In this document: piece after piece, positions 17,132 through 24,888 of the stretch | Position numbering within the stretch: the stretch's first letter is position 1 | How the letters are laid out: every line of letters starts with the position of its first letter | NCBI GenBank assembly: GCA_036558305.1 | Contig: DATBFX010000606.1 | Coordinates: 1 to 52,119, forward strand | Source of the DNA: DATBFX01 sp036558305 | GTDB lineage: Bacteria; Chloroflexota; Chloroflexia; Thermomicrobiales; UBA6265 | DNA: 52,119 bases | Direction: 5' to 3' | Notes under the pieces: generated by a model | Database searches by the model: none | What the model was told of the DNA's origin: nothing | What the model saw: the letters and a program-made list of their open reading frames with translations, nothing else | Translations under genes and position numbers: made by a program

Positions 17132-18433
17132 ATGTCACTCGATGGTCTGAAAGTGTTCGAGCGCGGCACCTTCCCGCGCTGGCTCAAGGTCAGACAGCAA
17201 CTCGAAGCGACGGAGATCGCCGACGTCGCCGCCGCGGTGGCGGAGCAGTTCGCCCGGCCAGAGATCGCGGCGACGATCCAGCCGGGGGCGCGGGTCTGCC
17301 TGACGGCCGGCAGCCGGGGCATCGACCGGATCGCCGAGGTGTTGAGGGCGGCGGTGGCCGAGGTGAAGCGGCGCGGGGGCGAGCCGTTCATCATCCCGGC
17401 GATGGGGAGCCACGGCGGCGCCACGGCCGAAGGGCAGCGCGAACTGATCCACCACTACGGGGTGACCGAGGAGGCGATGGGCTGCCCGATCCGCAGCAGC
17501 ATGGAGACGGTGCTGCTCGGGGAGGTCCACCACGACGGCGACCACGTCCCGGTCTACTTCGATCGGACTGCCTACGAGCAGGCGGACGCGGTGATCCCGG
17601 TCGGGCGGATCAAACCGCACACCGACTTCCACGGGCCGATCGAGTCCGGGTTGATGAAGATGATCGCGATCGGGCTCGGCAAGCAGAAGGGGGCCGACAA
17701 CTTCCACTGGCGCGGTTTCCCCGTCTTCCACACGCTGATCCCGGCGGTCGGTCTCTTCACCCTCGGCCATGTCAACATCCCGTTCGCCATTGGGCTGGTC
17801 GAGAATGGCTACAGCCACCTCGGACTGATCGAGGCCGTCCCCAACCGCCAGATCCTCGACCGCGAGAAGGAGTTGCTGCGGATCGCACGCGAGTGGCTCG
17901 GGCGGCTGCCCGGCGAGCGCCTCGACGTACTGATCGTGGACGAGATCGGCAAGGACATCTCGGGCGACGGTGCCGATCCGAACGTGATCAACCGCGACGT
18001 GATCGGGTTGATCGCGCAGAGCGAATTGGTGTTCCGGCCGACGATCCAGCGGGTGATTTTCCGCGATCTGACGGAGGCGACGGAGGGGAACGCGACCGGC
18101 GTCGGGATGGCGGACGTCGTGCTCCGGCGGTTGGTCGACAAGATCGACCGGGTCGCGACGTACATGAACCTGATCACGGCGAAAGGGCCGCAGGGGGCGC
18201 GCATCCCGATCACGGTCGAGACGGACCGCGAGGCGCTCTACGTCGCGTTGGCGTGTTGCACGCGGACCGAGGTCGAAACGGCGCGGATCGCGCGGATCAA
18301 GAGCAGCAAGTCGGTCGAGGAGTTCTGGGTGTCCGAGCCGTTCCTGCCGGAGATCATGGCGACGGGGCGGGTGGAGGCGCTGACGGAGCCGGGGCCGATG
18401 GCGTTCGATGGGGATGGGATGTTCGAGGGGTAA
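17132..18433 (+). CDS. LarA-like (lactate racemase N-terminal domain, DUF2088) protein
   Basis: 433 residues from an ATG with GCGGAGG upstream. The conserved AMGSHGGAT stretch (about residues 90-98) and GRIKPHTDFHGPIESGLMKM (about 158-177) match LarA-family proteins that use a pincer nickel cofactor to racemise or epimerise 2-hydroxy acids. The length agrees with the family. No larB, larC or larE cofactor genes adjoin, so if it uses the nickel cofactor, that must be made elsewhere. The substrate may be a sugar acid rather than lactate. Confidence 0.85.
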   Translation: MSLDGLKVFERGTFPRWLKVRQQLEATEIADVAAAVAEQFARPEIAATIQPGARVCLTAGSRGIDRIAEVLRAAVAEVKRRGGEPFIIPAMGSHGGATAEGQRELIHHYGVTEEAMGCPIRSSMETVLLGEVHHDGDHVPVYFDRTAYEQADAVIPVGRIKPHTDFHGPIESGLMKMIAIGLGKQKGADNFHWRGFPVFHTLIPAVGLFTLGHVNIPFAIGLVENGYSHLGLIEAVPNRQILDREKELLRIAREWLGRLPGERLDVLIVDEIGKDISGDGADPNVINRDVIGLIAQSELVFRPTIQRVIFRDLTEATEGNATGVGMADVVLRRLVDKIDRVATYMNLITAKGPQGARIPITVETDREALYVALACCTRTEVETARIARIKSSKSVEEFWVSEPFLPEIMATGRVEALTEPGPMAFDGDGMFEG

Positions 18434-18505
18434 GGGCGCAAAACGAACGGCTGATTGTGTGCGTTGAGATGGTGGTAGGATCGGTGGGTCAGTTCGCGCC
18501 GGAAT

Positions 18506-18556
18506 GCGCGGGGCTGAAGTCCCCGCGCTCAACCTACGAAGCCGCCTGAAGGGGGC
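18506..18556. repeat. REP element, left of the transposase
   Basis: A GCGGGGCTGAAGTCCCCGC hairpin, a CTCAACCTACGAAG link and CCGCCTGAAGGGGGC. The same element occurs inverted at the other end of the transposase gene (18995-19045) and as a pair at 30303-30429. Confidence 0.85.
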
Positions 18557-18577
18557 TGGTGGGGCGGAGTCTTTGCG

Positions 18578-19090
18578 GTGCCGTATCGGCGGACGTTTTA
18601 CCACCTGATTTGGGCGACGCGGGGACGAGAGCCGCTGATCGTGCCTGGGATGCACGATGCGTTGGAGCGGTCGATCCGAGCGACTGGTCAGGAACACCAT
18701 GCACTAGTTCACGCCGTGGGGATCATGCCTGATCATGTCCACGTCGTGATCTCGATACCGCCGAGTATCGCTGTTTCGACATTGATCGGGCGACTGAAGG
18801 GGTCTTCCAGCCATTTGCTCAACAACCGCGGACCTATGACCGATGGCGTGCCATTTGCCTGGCAGGGCGAGTACGGTGTCCTCTCGTTTCACGAGAAGGA
18901 TCTTGCTGGCGTCATGGATTACGTCAACAATCAGCCCGCGCGTCACGCCGCGGGACGCCTCTCCACCACGATGGAATCCCTCGGCGAAGACCGCAGCCCC
19001 CTTCAGGGGGCTTTGTCGGTTGAGCGCGGGGCGTTTACCCCCGCGTCGGGGCGGCGCCACATCACCACCGCCAACGATACTGCCCCATGA
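18578..19090 (+). CDS. REP-associated tyrosine transposase (RAYT, Y1_Tnp family)
   Basis: 170 residues from a GTG with GGAG 9 bases upstream. The HUH metal motif is in IMPDHVHVVISI (about 49-60), and the catalytic tyrosine is in VMDYVNNQPARH (about 112-123), as in IS200/TnpA relatives. It is a single-strand endonuclease that in other bacteria recognises and mobilises REP hairpins. Inverted REP copies flank it. Its last 45 residues are read from REP sequence, and its stop overlaps the next start (ATGA), so the C-terminus looks like a late extension into the repeat. Confidence 0.93.
   Translation: MPYRRTFYHLIWATRGREPLIVPGMHDALERSIRATGQEHHALVHAVGIMPDHVHVVISIPPSIAVSTLIGRLKGSSSHLLNNRGPMTDGVPFAWQGEYGVLSFHEKDLAGVMDYVNNQPARHAAGRLSTTMESLGEDRSPLQGALSVERGAFTPASGRRHITTANDTAP
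18995..19045. repeat. REP element, right of and inside the transposase gene
   Basis: Inverted counterpart of the element at 18506-18556: AGCCCCCTTCAGGGGGCT, then TTGAGCGCGGGG and CCCCGCG. The loop reads GCGTTTAC here. It encodes the C-terminal tail of the transposase. Confidence 0.85.
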
Positions 19091-22000
19091 CCCCACACAC
19101 CGACACCCGATTCGTCGGTCGCGACGCCGAAACGGCCGCCCTCGTCGCGCGCTTCGAGCAAGCGGCGGCGGGCAGCGGCGGCGTGGCCCTGATCGCCGGC
19201 GAACCGGGGATCGGGAAGACGCGGCTTGCGCACGCGGTTGCCGACGAGGCCGAGGGCCGAGGGGCGCTCGTGCTCTGGGGACGGTGCTACGAGGGGGACT
19301 GGTCGCCGCCGTTTGCGCCGTGGGTCGAGGCGATCGGCGGGTTCGTGCGGAGCGCACCGGCGGAGCGGGTCCGGGACGCGCTCGGATTGACCGCGCCGCA
19401 GGGCGCCTCGTCGCTCGCCCAGATCGTGCCGGATTTGGGGCCACTCGTCGCCGATCTGCCGGCACTGATCGCCCTGGGACCGGACGAGGAACGGTTGCGC
19501 CTCTACGACGCGGTCGCCCGCCTCCTGCTGCGTCTGGCCGAGCAGCAACCGGTCGTGGTCGTCTTGGACGATCTCCACTGGGCCGACCGCGCCACGCTCG
19601 ACCTGCTGCGCCACGTCGTCTACTTCGCCGCCCACTCGCGGCTTCTCCTGCTCGGAACGTATCGCGATCTGGAGCTCGGTCCCGATCACCCCTTGACCGC
19701 GCTCCTGCCCGTGCTCCGGCGCGAGGCCGGTACCGCGCCGATCGCGCTGAGGGGATTGGGGGCGGACGAGGTCGCCCTCCTGCTCGGTGTTGCCGGCGAT
19801 GGGTGGAACGCGACGCTGGCGCGGACGATCTCCGGCGAGACGAACGGCAACCCGTTCTTCATCGAAGAGTTGCTGCGCCACCTCGTCGAGGAGGTCAAGA
19901 TCGTCTCGGGCCGCGAGGGGTGGACGGCTCCGGCCGGGATCGAGGGGATCGGCATCCCCGAGGGGGTGCGCCAGGTCGTCACCCGGCGCCTGGCGCGACT
20001 GTCGACCGATGCCGAGCGGTTGCTGACGCACGCGGCGGTCTTCACCGGCGGATTCGAGTTTCCGGTGTTGCAAGCGCTGACCGATCTGCCGGAGGACGCG
20101 CTCCTCGACGCGATCGACGAGGCGCTCGGCGCCCGGCTGATCCAACCGATCCCAGGCGGTCAGGAGCGGTACGACTTCGTCCACGCCATCGTCCGCCACG
20201 CGCTGACCGAAACCTGGAGCCCGTCGCGCCGCGTCCGCCTCCACCGCCGGGCGGCGGAGGCGTTGGCCCGCGCCTACGCCGGACGCGAGCGGGAGCGGGC
20301 GGCGGAACTCGCGGTCCAATACCACCGCTCGCTCAGTCTGCCCGGCGCCGAGGCCGGTTTGCCGTTTGCCCTCGCCGCCGCTGAGGAGGCGAGGCAGCGC
20401 AACGCACGGGACCAGTTCGTCACCCTCCTGCGGATGGCGCGCGACCTTGCCGCCGGGGCCGAGGCGGCGACGCGCGCGGAGATTTTCACACGCCTCGCCG
20501 TCGCCGAGGCCGAGGCGGTGCTGATCGACGACGCGCAGCAGACGACCGCCGACGCCCTGGCGCTGCTCGACGAGGCGGGGAGCGAGCCGGAAGACGTCGC
20601 CGAGTTCCTGGCGACCGTGGCCCGCGCCCTGAAGCAGCGCGCGTACGCCGACGCCCGCGTCTGGCGCCCCCTGGTCGAACGCGGTCTTGCCCTGACCGGC
20701 GATCGCCACGACCGGGTCTGGGCGCGCTTGCGGTTCCTCGTCGATCCGATCGAGCCGATCTCGCGCGAGACGATCCGGGTCGGCCGCTGGGTCGGCTACG
20801 ATCCCGAGGCGGTCGCGATCGCCCGCGCCACCGGCGACGAGGACGACTACGCGCGCTCTTTCGAGTCGTGGGACCCGCGGACGCGGGCGGAGACCGACGA
20901 ACTCGTCGCGCGCTCCCGCACCTGGCAGCGCCCGAGCGCGATCATGTACGCGATCACCGTCGCCGCCAACGGATACCAGTACGTCTACGGGGCGTTCCGC
21001 GACGCGGAAGCGCTCTGGCGGGAGTTGGGCGAGCTCAGCGAGCGCACCGGCGCGATCTGGTGGCAGCAGCAGGCGATCAGCCAACTGACCCCACTCCATC
21101 TTGCCTACGGCCGCTTCGAGGAAGCGCGAGAGACGGATGCGCGTGCGTCCGCGCTCGGCGCCCGCCTCGGTCCCGGTCTCACCCACGACCTCTTCACGAT
21201 GCTGCTGGCGGCCTACATCGCCGGCTACCTCGGAGGAGACTGGCCCCAAATTGCCGACTTCTTGACGCGGGCCGCCGACGACCCGGCGCTGGGACCGCAC
21301 GACCCGGCGACCCTCGGCGGGGCGTTTCTCGGCGCGATCGCCGCCTACGCCCAGGCGGAAGCGGGCGCGGCCGATCAGGCACGCCGCCTGCTCGACGCGC
21401 TGACACCGATCGCCGAGCAGATGGAACCAAGGAGCGCCAGCCAGAACGACAACGGGACCGTCGCCCATGCCGCCGGCGCGGTCTGGCGTCTCGGCGCGAG
21501 CGAGTACGCGGCCGCCTACCGGCGCCTCGCCGTCGAACTGCTGGCGGCGGGGATCGGCGACGATCCACTCGGTTCGACCGAACTCTCGGTGGCCCGCATG
21601 GCGGCGCTCCTCGGCAATGCCGGGGAAGCGACCGAATATTTCGCGCGGGCACGGCACAGTCTCGACGCCAGCGGGCGGCGACCGCTGCGGGCCATCGTCG
21701 ATCTCGACGAAGCCGTATTCCTGCTCGGCACCGGTCCGAGCCAGTTGCCGCGCGTTTCGGAACTCCTCGACGCGGCGACCGCCGGTTTCAGCGCCCTCGG
21801 CATGATGCCGTGGTTGGTGCGGGCGGAGGCGGCGCGGGCCGAAGCCGACGCGCTGGCCGGGCGCGCCCCGCTCCCCGGCGGGTTGACCGAGCGCGAGGTC
21901 GATGTGCTGCGCCTCGTCGCCCGCGGCCAGTCCGACCGCGACATCAGCGACGCGCTGTTCATCAGCCCGCGCACCGTCAACGCGCACATGCGCAACATGC

Positions 22001-22104
22001 TCAACAAGACCGGGTCGGCCAACCGGACGGAGCTCTCGATCTGGGCCTTCGAGCACGGACTCGTCTCGCGCGACGAGCAGGGGCGCGCGATCGCCCCTCG
22101 GTAA
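19087..22104 (+). CDS. Large ATP-binding LuxR-family regulator (LAL type)
   Basis: 1005 residues. The N-terminal AAA-like ATPase has Walker A GEPGIGKT (38-45) and Walker B VVVLDDLHWAD (about 156-166). A long helical-repeat middle follows, and a GerE/LuxR helix-turn-helix ends the protein (GGLTEREVDVLRLVARGQ near 935, RTVNAHMRNMLNKTG). LAL proteins are ATP-driven transcription activators of sugar or secondary-metabolite genes. The start overlaps the transposase stop, and no ribosome site is visible there apart from the coupling, so translation may depend on the upstream gene. The target is unknown; the small Tat gene downstream is a candidate. Confidence 0.93.
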   Translation: MTPHTDTRFVGRDAETAALVARFEQAAAGSGGVALIAGEPGIGKTRLAHAVADEAEGRGALVLWGRCYEGDWSPPFAPWVEAIGGFVRSAPAERVRDALGLTAPQGASSLAQIVPDLGPLVADLPALIALGPDEERLRLYDAVARLLLRLAEQQPVVVVLDDLHWADRATLDLLRHVVYFAAHSRLLLLGTYRDLELGPDHPLTALLPVLRREAGTAPIALRGLGADEVALLLGVAGDGWNATLARTISGETNGNPFFIEELLRHLVEEVKIVSGREGWTAPAGIEGIGIPEGVRQVVTRRLARLSTDAERLLTHAAVFTGGFEFPVLQALTDLPEDALLDAIDEALGARLIQPIPGGQERYDFVHAIVRHALTETWSPSRRVRLHRRAAEALARAYAGRERERAAELAVQYHRSLSLPGAEAGLPFALAAAEEARQRNARDQFVTLLRMARDLAAGAEAATRAEIFTRLAVAEAEAVLIDDAQQTTADALALLDEAGSEPEDVAEFLATVARALKQRAYADARVWRPLVERGLALTGDRHDRVWARLRFLVDPIEPISRETIRVGRWVGYDPEAVAIARATGDEDDYARSFESWDPRTRAETDELVARSRTWQRPSAIMYAITVAANGYQYVYGAFRDAEALWRELGELSERTGAIWWQQQAISQLTPLHLAYGRFEEARETDARASALGARLGPGLTHDLFTMLLAAYIAGYLGGDWPQIADFLTRAADDPALGPHDPATLGGAFLGAIAAYAQAEAGAADQARRLLDALTPIAEQMEPRSASQNDNGTVAHAAGAVWRLGASEYAAAYRRLAVELLAAGIGDDPLGSTELSVARMAALLGNAGEATEYFARARHSLDASGRRPLRAIVDLDEAVFLLGTGPSQLPRVSELLDAATAGFSALGMMPWLVRAEAARAEADALAGRAPLPGGLTEREVDVLRLVARGQSDRDISDALFISPRTVNAHMRNMLNKTGSANRTELSIWAFEHGLVSRDEQGRAIAPR

Positions 22105-22193
22105 CTTTGCCTATGACGCGCCGGGGGCAAAAGGGGACCAAATCGGCAACACGCCTGATGCGTTCCCTGGGAATTGGGGCTATCGTTGTGATG

Positions 22194-22210
22194 CCGGGAA
22201 TCTGTCCCGG
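22194..22210. terminator. Short hairpin after the LAL gene
   Basis: CCGGGA (22194-22199) pairs with TCCCGG (22205-22210) across a 5-base loop, between the LAL stop and the next gene. No T-run follows. Confidence 0.3.
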
Positions 22211-22313
22211 TAGGACTTGGCACAACGCGGACGTTGAGGCACTGTCAGTGGCGACGGGTAAGACGGAACGGACAGGGATAGACGGCGATCCGCGAGGAGA
22301 GGAGCCGGCAGCA

Positions 22314-22883
22314 ATGGAACCACGCGGCGAACGGCGGTACGAAGGATGGACCCGGCGGCGGACGGTGGCAGGAGCCGGCGCGGCGGTGCTCGCGGCCGGG
22401 TTCGGCGCGCTCCGCGCGGTGCAGCCGGCGGGCGCGCAGATCATCCGCACCGGCGGCGGGATCGCCGGCGGCGGTCAGATTAAGGAGAAGGGGAACCGGA
22501 CCCACTTTTCGGTCTTCGCCTCGCGGTTCGATGAAGACGGCTTGCCCGGGCCGGTGTTCGTCGGTCTGTTCCAATGGGTCGACGGCAAGGCCGATGTCAG
22601 CATCGTCAGCACCAAGATCGAGTCTTACGGCCCGATCGAGGGCGGGTCGGAGAACGACCGCGAGTTGCTCGGGATCGCCAAGCTCAACGGCGAGGACGGT
22701 CACCCCTTCCGCGTCGTCATGGCCGACGAGGGCGGGCCGGGTTCCGCCAAAGATACGATCGAGGTCTCCGTCGGCAAGGTCGGGGCGAAGGATGCGACGA
22801 CGGACCCGGTCTACAAACTCGGCGGCATCCTCGACGTCGGCGACCTCGAGTTGTTGACGTTCAAATTCACGCCGCCGGCGTAG
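22314..22883 (+). CDS. Tat-exported small protein, function unknown
   Basis: 189 residues from an ATG at 22314 with GAGAGGAG upstream. The leader WTRRRTVAGAGAAV followed by an Ala-rich core and AGAQ (residues 15-45) is a twin-arginine signal. The mature part is beta-rich: FSVFASRF, VFVGLFQWVDG and LLTFKF suggest a sandwich fold. I recall small secreted proteins of this pattern in Thermomicrobia with no known function. It ends in FTPPA. It lies 210 bases downstream of the LAL regulator on the same strand. Confidence 0.75.
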   Translation: MEPRGERRYEGWTRRRTVAGAGAAVLAAGFGALRAVQPAGAQIIRTGGGIAGGGQIKEKGNRTHFSVFASRFDEDGLPGPVFVGLFQWVDGKADVSIVSTKIESYGPIEGGSENDRELLGIAKLNGEDGHPFRVVMADEGGPGSAKDTIEVSVGKVGAKDATTDPVYKLGGILDVGDLELLTFKFTPPA

Positions 22884-22892
22884 TAGGAACGA

Positions 22893-22951
22893 CCCTCACC
22901 CCCTGCCCGCCACCCAGAGGGTACCCGGCCCGGTGCGCGGGAGAGGGGGAG
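22893..22951. repeat. CCCTCACC-family palindromic repeat, copy A
   Basis: CCCTCACCCCCTGCCC, then CACCCAGAGGGTACCC and GGGAGAGGGGGA. The reverse complement of 49461-49523 contains the same blocks in the same order, and 41900-42035 is a larger relative. It lies between convergent genes and may act as a two-way terminator. Confidence 0.75.
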
Positions 22952-22957
22952 CGCGTG

Positions 22958-23557
22958 CTACGGACCCCCAGGCACAACTAAGCCGGTTTCGTAGGCGAGG
23001 ACGACGGCCTGGACGCGGTCGCGCAGGTCGAGTTTGGCGAGGACGTTGGAGACGTGAGTCTTGACCGTCGCTTCGCCGACGGAGAGGGCGTCCGCGATCT
23101 CGGCGTTGGTGAGACCGCGGGCGACGAGGCGAAGGACCTCGATTTCACGCTCCGTGAGGTGGGTCAGGTCGAGCGGGCGGGGGACGGCGGGCGGGCGGCG
23201 GGCGAACTCGGCGATGATGCGGCGGGTGACGGAGGGGGCGAGGAGGGCGTCGCCGGCGCCGGCGCGCAGGGCCTCGAAGATGTATTCGTCGCGCTCGAAC
23301 GTCGTCAGGATGAGGACGCGGGAGCGGCCGTCGACGGCCGCGGCGACGATCCGGCGCGTCGCCTCCAGACCGTCCATCGCCGGCATCTGGACGTCCATCA
23401 GCACGACGTCCGGTCGGGCCGATTGGGCGGTGGCGATCGCCTTGAGACCGTCCTCGGCTTCGCCGACGACCGCGATTCCCTCCTCAGATTCGAGGATCAG
23501 GCGGAAACCGGCCCGCACCATCGCCCGAACGTCGATCAGCAGCACGCGGACGGTCAT
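22958..23557 (-). CDS. Degenerate NarL/FixJ-family response regulator
   Basis: 199 residues, about 20 shorter than usual. The phospho-acceptor Asp55 (VVLMDVQMP), Thr85/Thr86 and the LuxR-type helix-turn-helix (LTEREIEVLRLVARGLTNAEIADAL, about 134-158) are intact. Two defects stand out. The N-terminal acidic pair is LIDVRAMV, with Val10 where the second Asp belongs. The receiver jumps from EALRAGA (to residue 101) directly to GDALLAPSV, so the usual stretch of about 20 residues with the conserved FLLK lysine is gone. Phospho-switching is probably lost, though DNA binding may remain. ATGA overlap with the kinase remnant upstream. Confidence 0.85.
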   Translation of the reverse strand: MTVRVLLIDVRAMVRAGFRLILESEEGIAVVGEAEDGLKAIATAQSARPDVVLMDVQMPAMDGLEATRRIVAAAVDGRSRVLILTTFERDEYIFEALRAGAGDALLAPSVTRRIIAEFARRPPAVPRPLDLTHLTEREIEVLRLVARGLTNAEIADALSVGEATVKTHVSNVLAKLDLRDRVQAVVLAYETGLVVPGGP

Positions 23558-24656
23558 CGCGGTTTCCCGTTCAGCGGCAAGTGCGCCCGCGTCGCAAATC
23601 CGATTCCGGGGAGATAGTCGGTCTGCAAGGTGCCGTCGAGCAGACCGACCCGCTCGCGCATCCCGGCCAGTCCGTTCCCACCTCCGGCGCCGTTGCCATT
23701 CGTCGCGGGGCCGTGGCCGTCATCGAGGACTTCGGCGTCGAGGGCGGCGGCGCCGTAGCGGAGCCGGACCGAGGCGCGCGCCGGGCCGGCGTCGCGGATT
23801 TGGGCGACGAGTATGCCGAGCTGGCGCAGACTCGGTTGCGGCGCGAGGGAATCGGGCTCGTCCTCCCGGCGAAGCAAACCGAGGAGGCGGTGCATCCCGG
23901 CGACCGCCTGGCGGCTGGTCGTCTCGATCGCCGCCGGCGCTTCTACCGCTTTGTCGGGTTGCCGGGTCTGGACCCGGCGGGCGGCGCCGGCCTGGACGCC
24001 CATCAGGCTGACGTGGTGGGCGACGACGTCGTGGAGTTCGCGGGCGATGCAGACGCATTCGTCGATGACGGCGCGGCGCGCGTTCTCCTCTCGTTCGCGT
24101 TCGAGTTGAAGGGTTCGTTCGGCCAGTAAGACCTCGCGCTCACCGCGGGCGCGCATGACATCGCCAAACCACCAATCCCAGGCCACGAAGAGGACGTAGG
24201 AGGCAACGGTCAAGAGGGCTACGAGGAAGCGGTCAAGACCGGATTCCGGCGAGTCGGTCCAGACGAGCACGTAGACGAGCCAGACCGTGAGCGCGGCGAC
24301 CGCGGCACCACGAGTTTGTCCCGTCGACGTTCCCCACCGTACGCCCCCGCACCGTAGAGTGCCAACCAGAAGGCGTGGGTCATCCAGAGACTCGCCGGCA
24401 AATCGAGGTAGCGATAGAGCAGGAGCGCACCCGTCAGCACGACGAGCACGGCGAGGGGGAAGCGTCGTCGCCAGACGAGCGGCAGCATGAGCAGGTTGAC
24501 CAGGGCGATCGTGGTCCAGGGCGATACCGGGTGTTGAAACTGCGAACTCAGGCGGAGCGAAGTCAGGGCAAACACCGCGAAGACGGCGGCGGTCGCCGCG
24601 TCGGTGGCACGCGGGTTGCGCTCTATCCATGTCCAGAGGCGGCCGAGGCGGTTCAT
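23554..24656 (-). pseudogene. Frameshifted sensor histidine kinase (HisKA_3 type)
   Basis: The N-terminal half starts at the ATG at 24656 and reads through four membrane segments (for example LVNLLMLPLVW and FWLALYGAGAY) to GERRRDKL. Near 24301-24313 the frame breaks; restoring one G gives DKLVGAAVAALTVWLVY and rejoins the downstream frame, which carries two more membrane segments, the H box ARELHDVVAHH and DDGHG plus NGLAGMRERV. The segment between IRDAG and PARASVRLRYG (about 23783-23792) is missing the usual ~35 residues with the N box (EALTN.LKHA). So the gene has a frameshift and an in-frame deletion of an ATP-binding element. Confidence 0.85.
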
Positions 24657-24785
24657 GGCGCCAGGATAGCCGAGGCGTCCTCCTCGCTCATCCCCTACGC
24701 GGCGGAGCGTCGGCTCCATCGCCAGGCGGAATTCCACCTATTCCACGGTTCTCCGTCTCCAGGATGAACGACGAATCGATCTCGC

Positions 24786-24807
24786 GAATGATGCTCGGCC
24801 ATCATTC
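24786..24807. promoter_or_regulatory. 22-base dyad upstream of the M23 peptidase gene
   Basis: GAATGATG (24786-24793) and CATCATTC (24800-24807) are exact inverted repeats around a 6-base spacer, 82 bases before the peptidase start. This spacing is usual for a dimeric regulator. No protein is linked to it here. Confidence 0.4.
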
Positions 24808-24888
24808 ACGACCTATTGTGGTGCCAAGATCCAAGAGCACCGGTTTGGTGGTCGTCGGATAGGCGATTACGCAAAGAGGAGGAACGAG

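Noticed and set aside
17132..18433. Calling the gene larA
   Set aside because: The conserved stretches fit the family but no cofactor synthesis genes are near and the substrate is unknown.
19003..22056. 1017-residue minus-strand open frame opposite the LAL regulator
   Set aside because: High-GC antisense frame with Arg/Gln/Gly-rich text and no motifs; the plus strand has Walker A/B and a LuxR helix-turn-helix.
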